54,658 nt of DNA from Stenotrophomonas maltophilia. Its GTDB lineage: Bacteria; Pseudomonadota; Gammaproteobacteria; Xanthomonadales; Xanthomonadaceae. This document shows, piece by piece, positions 33,872 through 41,638 of this stretch. Location of the stretch: positions 1 to 54,658 of the forward strand of contig NZ_RXLZ01000032.1 of assembly GCF_003970865.1 (NCBI RefSeq), read 5' to 3'. Made by a program: the position numbers and the translations under genes. The notes under the pieces were generated by a model. The model was not told the origin of the DNA. It did not search any database and saw only the letters and a list, made by a program, of their open reading frames with translations. Position 1 is the first letter of the stretch. The number at the start of each line of letters is the position of its first letter.

Positions 33872-33921
33872 ACTTGCTAGTATGGATCGCTTGTGAGGGA
33901 AGTCAATACTGCATCGTATGG
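33868..33921 (-). promoter_or_regulatory. Promoter with two operator palindromes for the hydrolase-fadE operon
   Basis: Operator 1 is CCATACTTGCTAGTATGG (33868-33885, arms of 7 bases, perfect). Operator 2 is CAATACTGCATCGTATGG (33904-33921), 13 of 18 identical, centres 36 bases apart. On the minus strand the -35 TTGACT (33901-33906) and the -10 CATACT (33879-33884) are 16 bases apart; operator 2 overlaps the -35 and operator 1 the -10 and the ATG. This is a repression layout and the divergent TetR protein is the natural candidate to bind. Confidence 0.65.
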
Positions 33922-34012
33922 TGCGGTGCGGCAGGCCTCCAGGAGCGGCCTTTGACGGTTTCGCCCGCAACGGCGTACTGCAACGAACCCCGGCGTATGG
34001 TTAAATCAGCCC

Positions 34013-34615
34013 ATGAATCAACCTGACGCTTCCGCCGGCGAACCGCGCGCCGGCCGCAACAGCCGCCTGAGTGCCGAAGACTGGGCCCAGGCGGCCCTCG
34101 ACCTGATTGCTGAACAAGGCGTAGGCGCCGTTGCGGTGGAACCGCTGGCGCGGCGACTCGGCGTGACCAAAGGCAGTTTCTATTGGCATTTCCCCTCGCG
34201 TGACGCCTTGCTGCAGGCCGCGCTGGAACGCTGGGAACTGTTCGAACAGGAACAGGTGTTCGGCAGCCTGGAAGACGTACCGGACCCGCGTGTGCGCCTG
34301 CGCCAGCTGTTCCAGATGGTGGCGCATGAAGTGCAGCCGCACATCATCTACAGCGAGCTGCTGAAGGCGTTGGACCATCCGATGGTGCGTCCGGTGATCG
34401 ACCGGGTGTCGCAGCGCCGCCTCGACTATCTGATCGCCTCGTTCCGCCAGGCAGGGCTCAGCTCGACCGATGCGCGCCATCGCGCACGCCTGGCCTACGC
34501 CGCCTATGTCGGCTTCCTGCAGCTGTCCCTGCAGCTGCAGCAGCCCAAGCAGGCGCGCGAGGATTTTGAAGCCTATGTCGAGCATCTCATCGATACGCTG
34601 ATTCCGAACGGTTGA
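34013..34615 (+). CDS. TetR/AcrR-family regulator, probable fadE repressor
   Basis: A 200-residue TetR protein. The HTH spans about 22-65 with GAVAVEPLARRLGVTKGSFY and WHFPSRDALLQAALERWE; the rest is the helical ligand-binding domain. It is divergent from the hydrolase-fadE operon, whose promoter carries two matched palindromes, so it is inferred to repress it and perhaps respond to acyl-CoA, like other TetR-type fatty-acid regulators. Its own ATG has no clear ribosome-binding site and lies 6 bases after TTAAAT, with CTGCAA 17 bases further up, so this message may be leaderless too. Confidence 0.9.
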   Translation: MNQPDASAGEPRAGRNSRLSAEDWAQAALDLIAEQGVGAVAVEPLARRLGVTKGSFYWHFPSRDALLQAALERWELFEQEQVFGSLEDVPDPRVRLRQLFQMVAHEVQPHIIYSELLKALDHPMVRPVIDRVSQRRLDYLIASFRQAGLSSTDARHRARLAYAAYVGFLQLSLQLQQPKQAREDFEAYVEHLIDTLIPNG

Positions 34616-34722
34616 ACCTGCGTACCTGTACCGACAGCCAGTAATGCGCTGCCCAGCTTGACAGCAATTGCTGGATGATCGAATGTTCAGGATGCCTTCA
34701 TGGATCTCGGGCGAGGACAGGG

Positions 34723-36042
34723 ATGTTCCACGGAATCAATCAGCAGGCGCTACCGGCCTTCCAGTCGTTGCCCGGCACCAGGGCATACGCAGAGATACAA
34801 CGGCGCCTTGAGGCCTTTCGGATCGCTTTGAATGCACCCCGGATGCGCTTGTCTGCACATCCGTTGTTGTTTGATCGCAACGACTACGAGCAACTGGTTG
34901 ACGGCTTGCAGCTGGTTGCATCCGGCCTGCAGCGCGTGGTCGACGAAGCATTGCGCCGGCATGCGCGCAGTGACCTTCTACAGCTGATGGGGGTCGACCC
35001 TGCATGGGCACCCCTGGTGGACTGGGAGCAGCTTCGCAGCGGCCAACATCGCGTGATGCGTGCCGATCTGTTGCCTTGCGCCGATGGCATGCGGATATGC
35101 GAGCTCAATTTCTCCGCAGCGGTGGGTGGCTTCGAATTGTTCGAACACTATCGAGCGTTCGCCGACGTGCTTGGCTGGGACGCAGAGGGTAGTCAGGCGG
35201 TACCGGTAAACAATCTTGCCAGCATGTACGCGCGAAGCATCGTGCGTGAGGGCTACCTGAGCCTACATCTGCTCGACTGGAGCACGCATTCGGCAATGGG
35301 TTATCCCAGCGGCGATCTCAGCCGGCAGTGGTTGCGGCGTTCTCTGCCTGGACTGGACATTTCGGTGCATGATGAACGTAGCTGGCGCGATGCGCGGCGC
35401 TCAGGCATGGATATGACCAGGACGCTGGTCCATCGTCGCTTTACCTATGACGACGTGCTTTCTGATCACGATGTGTACCTGGGCATCCTTGACAGCGGTG
35501 CGAGGTTTTCCAATGGCCTTGAAGCCGAACTGCTGATGAGCAAAGCATGGCTGGCATTGCTGTGGGATGAGGGCTACCGGCAGGTAATGACGCCGATGGA
35601 ATGGGAGGCAGTACAGCGCTGGGTGGTTCCCACGCATTTCGTCACTGCCGGCGATGTAGCCGCATTGAACGAATCCGACAGCAATATCGTGTTCAAGAAG
35701 AAGTACGGCTACGGCGGGCAGGATGTCGTTCCCTCCGGTAGCGCCGCCGCTGCCCTGTTGGCGCGCCGGTTGAGCGCATCTGGAGCAGGCGACTGGGTCC
35801 AGCAGCCGATGCTCGATGTTCCGGAACTGGTCCATCTGGACGATCGCGACCTTGGCCTGGCGCCCCATCGCACAGTGGTGGGCGTGTACTTGCATGAGGG
35901 CGTGGCCAGCGGTTGCGTTGTGCGATCAGCGGTTGGCAATCGGGTCGTCAATGCCAGCAGTGGCGCCAGCATCGGCTGGGCACCGGTACTGAACCCTGAT
36001 GAGCGTGGTGCATTCCTGGAGAAATTTTCTGCCTTGGCTTGA
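34723..36042 (+). CDS. Circularly permuted ATP-grasp-like ligase of unknown substrate
   Basis: A 439-residue protein. Features recall glutathionylspermidine-synthase-like, circularly permuted ATP-grasp proteins. MRADLLPCADGMRICELNFS at about 110-130 holds a substrate-site E-x-N. LEAELLMSKAWLALLWDEGY (about 268-288) matches the family K-x-x-L-x-x-LW segment, and VFKKKYGYGGQDVVPSGS (about 325-342) looks like the ATP-binding Lys plus Gly-rich loop. Such enzymes join a carboxylate to an amine using ATP. ATG 34723 has GAGG 6 bases upstream; ATG 34675 does not. A 2OG oxygenase gene follows. Base composition is low for the window: bases 34861-34920 hold 32 G+C of 60. The substrate is not deducible. 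Confidence 0.6.
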   Translation: MFHGINQQALPAFQSLPGTRAYAEIQRRLEAFRIALNAPRMRLSAHPLLFDRNDYEQLVDGLQLVASGLQRVVDEALRRHARSDLLQLMGVDPAWAPLVDWEQLRSGQHRVMRADLLPCADGMRICELNFSAAVGGFELFEHYRAFADVLGWDAEGSQAVPVNNLASMYARSIVREGYLSLHLLDWSTHSAMGYPSGDLSRQWLRRSLPGLDISVHDERSWRDARRSGMDMTRTLVHRRFTYDDVLSDHDVYLGILDSGARFSNGLEAELLMSKAWLALLWDEGYRQVMTPMEWEAVQRWVVPTHFVTAGDVAALNESDSNIVFKKKYGYGGQDVVPSGSAAAALLARRLSASGAGDWVQQPMLDVPELVHLDDRDLGLAPHRTVVGVYLHEGVASGCVVRSAVGNRVVNASSGASIGWAPVLNPDERGAFLEKFSALA

Positions 36043-36076
36043 TTGAATGCTTTTCCAAACGAAAGGAGGACGCTGC

Positions 36077-36715
36077 ATGAGTACGGTATTGGAAGCCTCT
36101 CGACTTTCCCGCTATGCGGATGAGTTGAAAACGACCGGCAGTACGTTGATCCCGATGGGCGTTGTGTTTGATGCCTCGACATTGAAGGAGCTTGAAAGGC
36201 TCCAGTCGCTGCTGCCTGAAGAAGCCGTCACGCAAGGCGACGCGGGCGACACGCACGACATCTACGTGCGTCGCATCATGGTTGATCGGCAAGGTGAGGT
36301 TCCGCAGGTGGTCAATCGCCCGCACTCAGATCAGATCCTGGAGATTCTCAATCGGGAGGAGTGCCGCGACGCACTTGCAGAGCTGTTCCAGTCAAGGGAT
36401 GCCTTCCATATCCGCCGCGCACAGATGAACCGCATGACAGCGGGTTCCTTCATCGGCCTGCATCTGGATGCTGCCAGCAATCCGGATTATGACTACTCGA
36501 TGATCATCCAGTTGGGGCGCGACTTCGCAGGCGGTGATTTCGTCGTCCACGACGATGCCGGTGCACGTCATGCCTATGCGGCGACCTACGGCACGGTGCT
36601 GCTTACGACCTGCAAATTGCGGCACGAGGTCGCACGGGTGACGGCTGGCGAGCGCAACGCGCTGGTCTATTTCTATTCCCGTCACGATGGCGCCAACCGT
36701 CGGCAGGACGCCTGA
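36077..36715 (+). CDS. 2-oxoglutarate/Fe(II)-dependent oxygenase
   Basis: A 212-residue enzyme of the prolyl-4-hydroxylase-like class. The iron facial triad is H129-x-D131 (SFIGLHLDAASNP) and H183 (KLRHEVARVTAGER), with R193 as likely 2-oxoglutarate anchor. It should hydroxylate or otherwise oxidise a substrate using O2. The start has a perfect AAGGAGG ribosome-binding site 7 bases before the ATG, 34 bases after the ATP-grasp gene stop, so these two form a plus-strand operon. A sensible reading is ligation plus hydroxylation of a small peptide or amine; this is inference. It converges with the minus-strand GNAT gene. Confidence 0.8.
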   Translation: MSTVLEASRLSRYADELKTTGSTLIPMGVVFDASTLKELERLQSLLPEEAVTQGDAGDTHDIYVRRIMVDRQGEVPQVVNRPHSDQILEILNREECRDALAELFQSRDAFHIRRAQMNRMTAGSFIGLHLDAASNPDYDYSMIIQLGRDFAGGDFVVHDDAGARHAYAATYGTVLLTTCKLRHEVARVTAGERNALVYFYSRHDGANRRQDA

Positions 36716-36761
36716 CGTTACGCGGCTTCTGGCGTTGGTTACCGTCGCCAGAGGAAGCGCA

Positions 36762-37301
36762 TCATGCTGTAAGCGTCGTGAGGCTGGAGGGGCGTGTGAG
36801 CACTGCGAATGGGCTGCCTTCAAACTCCATTTCCTCCACGATGCTGTAGCCGGCGGCGTTGGCCAGTGCCAGCGCCGATCGGTTGCGGAGATCGGTAATC
36901 GCTGAAGTGGCTTCGATCCGAGCAACGCGATCCATCCATTCCAGCACGCCGGCAGTGGCCTCCTGGGCGATGCCGCGTCCCCAGCCACGACGGGACAGTG
37001 TGCAGCCGAACTCGGGCAGGCCGGCGGCCTCTCCAGGCAGGTCACGCAGGGTAAGGGCGAAGCCGAGCTCTCCGTAGAATCTTCCATCGTTGCGATGGCG
37101 GATGGTCCAGTAGCCGTATCCAAGCATTGCCCAGTGGCCTGCATATCGCAGTATGCGAAGCCAGGTCTCGTGCCGGCTGAAAGGGTGGTCGCGGATCATG
37201 CGCAGGACCGCTGGGTCTGACCACATGCTGGTGCAGTCATCGAGGTCATCCCGGCAGTGTGGCTGCAGAATGAGGCGTTCCGTAACTATTCGACGTTGCA
37301 T
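36762..37301 (-). CDS. GNAT-family N-acetyltransferase (RimJ/RimL type)
   Basis: A 179-residue acetyltransferase. The N-terminus VTERLILQPHCRDDLDDCTS is typical of RimJ/RimL proteins. The acetyl-CoA pocket lies near SRRGWGRGIAQEATAGVLEW (the R-G-x-G-x-A type), followed by ITDLRNRSALALANAAGYSI. Members acetylate amino groups of ribosomal proteins, peptides, amino acids or antibiotics. The start ATG at 37301 lies 32 bases after the stop of the preceding TPR/oxygenase gene, so it is the last gene of the four-gene minus-strand operon. The target is unknown; in this context a modification or self-protection step is plausible. Confidence 0.82.
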   Translation of the reverse strand: MQRRIVTERLILQPHCRDDLDDCTSMWSDPAVLRMIRDHPFSRHETWLRILRYAGHWAMLGYGYWTIRHRNDGRFYGELGFALTLRDLPGEAAGLPEFGCTLSRRGWGRGIAQEATAGVLEWMDRVARIEATSAITDLRNRSALALANAAGYSIVEEMEFEGSPFAVLTRPSSLTTLTA

Positions 37302-37333
37302 GTGAAATGCCTCAGCGGATGAAGGGGACTTGT

Positions 37334-38623
37334 TCACAGCGAAGCTGGCAACAGGTCGAATGCCAGACTGATACGCGGTCGCGTTCCATGGTATGGCGTT
37401 GTGTGATGGAGAAACCAGGAGGGGAAGAGCAACATGTCGCCGCTGCGGGCCACATGGCGATGCGCGTGCGGTTCGCCTGCTGTGTCGATGTCCTTGGGGG
37501 CATGCCCAAAGACGAGATCGCCGTCTCCCTCGGCAGAGTTGCCGGCATCGAGGTAAAGCACCCCACTGATGCGGCCGGCGGGATGCAGGTGTGGATCCTG
37601 ATGTCCTCCATCGCCATGCAGTACCGTTGCCCAGGCCTGCAGCGTCCATCGTGAAGGCAGGCTCAGTCGCCAGGCGTCGAGTGGTGCGTCGAGCGTGCTG
37701 TCGTGCAGCTGCAGCAGATGATCGTGGAGTGCACTGCTCACCTGCTGGCCGAACGCGTGAAAGGGGCTCGGCGGCGACAGGTCGAGCATTGCACTTTGAA
37801 GGCCGCCAAGAGTGGTTTTGCCCGCTGGCTCCCACCGCAATGACGGCAATTGCAGCACCGCGTCGATCAACCCGCTGGTGTCAAGGTCAGTCCTGATACG
37901 CCGCAGCAGAAGCGGGTAGTCCATCAACTTTGGGGCTTCCGGTAGACCCAGCATAGATGCACACAGATAGCGCCCCGTCCAGCAGCGTTGATCGTCTGGA
38001 TGTTCTGCAAGAAGCGTCAGAAACCGTGCATGGGCCGACGCCGCATCCCCTGCCCGCAGCAGGGCCATGGCTTGGTCTGCAGCCAGATTGATGTTGCCGC
38101 GCGAACCCTGCGTAAGCCGTTGGAACAGATCCAGTGCCGGGACATGGTGGCCGGTGCCACTGAGGGCGTTGGCCAAGCTGTGGTGGATGCGGACATCAGT
38201 AGGTGACTGCGTTGCAGCCCGTTGCAACCAAGGCAATGCAGCCGCGTGGTTGCCGCGCCGCAACAGGATGACCCCGATGTTGGCGATAGCCGATGCTTCA
38301 TCTGGCGCGATCTCCACGATGCGCTGGAAGTCTTCCTCTGCTGCGGTCAGGTCGTCTTCATGGGCCAGCAGGGCCGCGCGGCGGCGCAGCGCTGGCAGAA
38401 AGTGCGGTTCCATGATGAGCACCCGATCAAGCTGCCGCTTCGCACGTATCCAGTCGCCGATTTCAATCAGCAGCAGAGCCAGCTGGAATGCCAGTCTGGG
38501 ATGGGTTTGCGCAAGTGGGTCATCCTGCAGGCGGAGCAGAGCCCGATCTTTCTCGCCGGACAGAAACAACATGGCTATCTCGCGCTCCAGTGCCACATCA
38601 GGGACATGGTCCAGTGTCTCCAT
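37334..38623 (-). CDS. TPR protein with C-terminal 2OG-Fe(II) oxygenase domain
   Basis: A 429-residue protein. Residues about 10-210 are tetratricopeptide-type helical repeats (LAFQLALLLIEIGDWIRAKR; IVEIAPDEASAIANIGVILL). The C-terminal third is the 2OG-FeII oxygenase class with H-x-H ligands H345 and H347 (DPHLHPAGRISGVLYLD), distal His near 406 (FPSWFLHHTTPYHG) and Arg near 415. TPR repeats usually bind proteins, so the substrate may be a protein or a carrier-bound molecule. Six bases separate it from the OGT-like gene; a shared complex is plausible. It is the second kind of 2OG oxygenase in this cluster. Confidence 0.82.
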   Translation of the reverse strand: METLDHVPDVALEREIAMLFLSGEKDRALLRLQDDPLAQTHPRLAFQLALLLIEIGDWIRAKRQLDRVLIMEPHFLPALRRRAALLAHEDDLTAAEEDFQRIVEIAPDEASAIANIGVILLRRGNHAAALPWLQRAATQSPTDVRIHHSLANALSGTGHHVPALDLFQRLTQGSRGNINLAADQAMALLRAGDAASAHARFLTLLAEHPDDQRCWTGRYLCASMLGLPEAPKLMDYPLLLRRIRTDLDTSGLIDAVLQLPSLRWEPAGKTTLGGLQSAMLDLSPPSPFHAFGQQVSSALHDHLLQLHDSTLDAPLDAWRLSLPSRWTLQAWATVLHGDGGHQDPHLHPAGRISGVLYLDAGNSAEGDGDLVFGHAPKDIDTAGEPHAHRHVARSGDMLLFPSWFLHHTTPYHGTRPRISLAFDLLPASL

Positions 38624-38629
38624 GGATGC

Positions 38630-40531
38630 TCACTCCCCCAACAGGTCTTGATAAAGCGCTTGGAGATCGTCGGCCGCACGTGCGGCCGAATGCAATGCGC
38701 TGTCCTGGTTCCTAGCAATGATCCGCTGGCGGAGTTCTGCAAGTGCAGCCGGGGTGCGAAGAAGTGCTACTGCGCGCTGCACATAGTCACGCCGTCCATT
38801 GCAGATCAGGTCGGGCATTCCCAATTGCCTGTTCACACTGCTGCCCAGCCGGGCAAGCGGTAGCTCTCCGGGGCATGTCAGCAGTGGCAGGCCGGCCATT
38901 GCTGCATCAATGGCGGTCGCGCCAGCCTGGTAGTTGAATGCATCAAGGAACAGATCGCATGACGCCATGCAGTCCAGGTATTGCTCGGGCAGCATCGGTG
39001 ACAGCATGCGAAGTCGGGCGCGTTCTCCCCCGAGCGATTCCCACGCCCGCAGAAAACCACGGTGTGCCTGTGGCGCCAGGCAAACCAGCAAGAGCGCATC
39101 AGGTACCTCGCGCAGGATTTCCGTCCAGCACTCCAGCAGCGACCTGCTCAGTTTGTGGCTGCTATTGAAACTGGCCACTACCGGCGATGCATCGGGTAGC
39201 TGCCACCGTGCACGGTCTCGTCGAGGCGGAGAGCTGGGTTCTGCTGCTGGAAACACGCTACCCGCCAGACGGAAAACTTGGTCGGAGAATGGCCATTGCG
39301 AGTCTGCCGGCGCCAGGCTGTGGTCGAGGATGATGCCATCAAGCCACGGCGACTGTTGTCCGGAGAGGTAGCCCAGCCAGCCTAGTTGCATGCGCGCCGG
39401 CCGATATGCCAAAACTCCGGGCCGACCTCCGTAAGTTGGGCCGTTGAGATCGATGAGGATATCCAGATCCGCTTCGTGCAGGCGCTTTGTCAGCTCGGCG
39501 TCGCTCAGTGAGCCGACATGATCAACGTGCTCTGCGTCGTTGTTGGACGCCGGCTGTCGGCCGGAATCGTACAGATATACTTCGAAGCGGCTTCGATCGT
39601 GTGCTGCGAAGAATCCAGTCAACAGGGCACCCACGGTGTGGTGGCGCAGATCACTGGATAGATAGCCGATTCTTGGGCGGCCGCCTCGACGGGTGGCCAC
39701 TCGCGTCAGCGGTTCCCGGGCGGTCTGGATGGATGCGGCCGCGTGATCCAGCAGCTGCCGGTGCACGTCGTTGCCCAATGGCAGGGTAGCGAAGGTGAAA
39801 GGTTGGGGAACGTCGTCAGCGGCGGGCGCGGCCACACGCAACTGCGCGATGAGCCGGGCAACGATCCGATCCATCGCATCGAACTCGCACAGCTGCGCAT
39901 GGACATGCGCGAGCCAGCACATCACGTCCACACGTGCAGGTTGAAGCTGGTGGAGTTGCGCCAGTGCGTCACGTGCGGATTCCCATTGGCCGAGGTGCTG
40001 AAGGCACCGCGCGATATTGATGCGCTCCATCGGTAGCTGGGCGGCTACGGTTTCATAACTGATGATCGCCTCTTCGAACCTGCCCATTTCCTGCAGGACG
40101 AGCCCCATGAGATGGTGGGCCTCAAGAAGGGTGGGATCCAGCCCGAGCGCGCTTTGCAGGCTGTCGATGGCGGCCGTCTGTTGGCCTGTGCGTTGCTGCA
40201 GGTCACCAAGCAGCATCCATTGCCATCCTTGTGGCTCTGCCGTCGTGATGGCCTGGTGCGCGGGTTCGAGCGCTTCATCTGGACGATTGCTGTCACGCAG
40301 GCAGATCGCCAGAGGGGCCCGTGCTGGCTGCCACGCGGTGGATGCCGGATGGATCTGCTGGAACAGTTCTGCGGCGGCCTCTGCATGGCCCAGTTGCATC
40401 ATGCAAAGCGCTGTGTCGTAGCGAAGCACATCGTCAGCCGGATCCAGTTGCAGTGCTCGCCTGTAGTGCGGCAGGGCGTCATTCAGCCGAGCAGCATAGT
40501 GGTACCGGCGGGCCTCTGCGGCCTCATTCAC
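38630..40531 (-). CDS. TPR protein with O-GlcNAc-transferase-like (GT41/SPINDLY) domain
   Basis: A 633-residue protein. About eight TPR-like helices span residues 1-230. The GT41 catalytic domain follows from about 290: RPRIGYLSSDLRHHTVGALL, DILIDLNGPTYGGRPGVLAY, VASFNSSHKLSRSLLECWTE (UDP-contact Lys) and CDLFLDAFNYQAGATAIDAA. Catalytic-domain residues look intact. GT41 enzymes put a sugar on Ser/Thr of proteins; bacterial examples modify flagellin or autotransporters, among others. It overlaps the upstream methyltransferase gene by 8 bases, and the TPR/oxygenase gene follows. The target is unknown; the TonB-dependent receptor next door is one candidate but may only share a locus. Confidence 0.85.
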   Translation of the reverse strand: MNEAAEARRYHYAARLNDALPHYRRALQLDPADDVLRYDTALCMMQLGHAEAAAELFQQIHPASTAWQPARAPLAICLRDSNRPDEALEPAHQAITTAEPQGWQWMLLGDLQQRTGQQTAAIDSLQSALGLDPTLLEAHHLMGLVLQEMGRFEEAIISYETVAAQLPMERINIARCLQHLGQWESARDALAQLHQLQPARVDVMCWLAHVHAQLCEFDAMDRIVARLIAQLRVAAPAADDVPQPFTFATLPLGNDVHRQLLDHAAASIQTAREPLTRVATRRGGRPRIGYLSSDLRHHTVGALLTGFFAAHDRSRFEVYLYDSGRQPASNNDAEHVDHVGSLSDAELTKRLHEADLDILIDLNGPTYGGRPGVLAYRPARMQLGWLGYLSGQQSPWLDGIILDHSLAPADSQWPFSDQVFRLAGSVFPAAEPSSPPRRDRARWQLPDASPVVASFNSSHKLSRSLLECWTEILREVPDALLLVCLAPQAHRGFLRAWESLGGERARLRMLSPMLPEQYLDCMASCDLFLDAFNYQAGATAIDAAMAGLPLLTCPGELPLARLGSSVNRQLGMPDLICNGRRDYVQRAVALLRTPAALAELRQRIIARNQDSALHSAARAADDLQALYQDLLGE

Positions 40532-41540
40532 GCACTGCCTCCAAGGCCCAGCCCATGTTCACCCCGCGATACATCAGAGGTTCAAATCCCGAACGCATGC
40601 CTTGGGCGTACAGCGCCTCCACCAGAGACTTCATCTCGTCCTCGCTTCGGGTCGCCTGCATGAGCTCCTGCAGGCGGGCGGCTTCCTCTGCAAGTACGGC
40701 GCGACCATTCTGAAGGCGTCGCAGCGCAGCCGGTGGATCCTGCGCGACAGAGCCCAGTGCGTCTTGAAGGATGCCCACGCTCCGGCCCAGAACCGGTAGA
40801 TCGCGCTCAGCCAGCGCACGCTCGACAAGCGCACTTGCTGCCTCGTTGAACGCCAGGCGGGATTGCTCTGCAGTCGTGCTCCCGGAAAGGGAGGAAAGGC
40901 CGCTGGCCCTGGCCGAGTCCAGTGCCTGGATCACCTGTTCAGCGCGATCGAAGATGCCGTCGTTCCGTAGTACTTCGGTGATGGCCTGGGCTTGGCGCAC
41001 TGAGATGCGCGCGATTTCGCTGTGCGTGCTGTGCAGGATCAAGGCGATTCGCCCTCCAGATCCGACCAGCCGGAAAAACTCCTGAAGTGCTGGGGCCTGC
41101 GCTGCGTACTCGAACGCATACTGCGATGCAATAAGGTCCACGCTACCGTCGGCCAGTGGAATGGCGTGCATTGGCGTGCGAGGCAGGAACGTGATTTCGG
41201 AGAAAAGCTCTCTTCCATCGACGACATTGGAGCGGGGGTCGACATCGGCCAGATCGGTGCCCACCACCTGAAGATCGGGGCGGAACCGATGGATCAAGAG
41301 GGCGATGGCGCCATTACCAGTGCCCACGTCAAGCACCCGCGCGCCTTGTGGCAGAGCCGCAGCGTTGCGTTCCCAGAAAAGGCGCAGTTCGCCATCGTAG
41401 TTTCCTTCGATGCCGTGACTGCATGAATGAAGCACGCCCGTGCGCCAGAGCTGGGTCCAGTGCGCTGCCTGCGGGAAAGGAGTGGGGTCTGCGCACATTG
41501 CAGCGCTTCCGTCATGCATTGTCGGCGGGGCCCGGTGCAT
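40524..41540 (-). CDS. SAM-dependent methyltransferase (class I)
   Basis: A 338-residue product. Class I SAM fold: motif I in ARVLDVGTGNGAIALLIHRF, acidic strand end VVGTDLADV, and the DLIASQYAFEYA motif. The C-terminal 150 residues are helical and charged, more than a minimal methyltransferase has. The frame is open to 41603; I chose ATG 41538-41540 because GAGGTG stands 8 bases upstream, although ATG 41498 with GGAAG is possible. A terminator lies between the receptor gene and this gene, so the operon likely has its own promoter in 41541-41589 or depends on read-through. The substrate is unknown. Confidence 0.8.
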   Translation of the reverse strand: MHRAPPTMHDGSAAMCADPTPFPQAAHWTQLWRTGVLHSCSHGIEGNYDGELRLFWERNAAALPQGARVLDVGTGNGAIALLIHRFRPDLQVVGTDLADVDPRSNVVDGRELFSEITFLPRTPMHAIPLADGSVDLIASQYAFEYAAQAPALQEFFRLVGSGGRIALILHSTHSEIARISVRQAQAITEVLRNDGIFDRAEQVIQALDSARASGLSSLSGSTTAEQSRLAFNEAASALVERALAERDLPVLGRSVGILQDALGSVAQDPPAALRRLQNGRAVLAEEAARLQELMQATRSEDEMKSLVEALYAQGMRSGFEPLMYRGVNMGWALEAVRE

Positions 41541-41585
41541 GCGTGATGCACCTCGTGGAGAGTTGATGCAGTTGGAAGACTGCCC

Positions 41586-41617
41586 AAAAGCAGCGACCCG
41601 CACAAGCGGGTCGCTGC
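41586..41617 (-). terminator. Intrinsic terminator after the TonB-dependent receptor
   Basis: A perfect 12-bp stem GCAGCGACCCGC / GCGGGTCGCTGC (41590-41617) with a 4-base loop. On the minus strand it ends in TTTT (41586-41589), 22 bases past the receptor stop codon. Confidence 0.9.
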
Positions 41618-41638
41618 ATTACTGCTGACAGAGGTGGA

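Noticed and set aside
34658..34686. TTGACA promoter before the ATP-grasp-like gene
   Set aside because: The -35 is perfect but no acceptable -10 lies 16-18 bases downstream.
34675..34722. Earlier ATG for the ATP-grasp-like gene
   Set aside because: No ribosome-binding site, whereas GAGG stands properly before ATG 34723.
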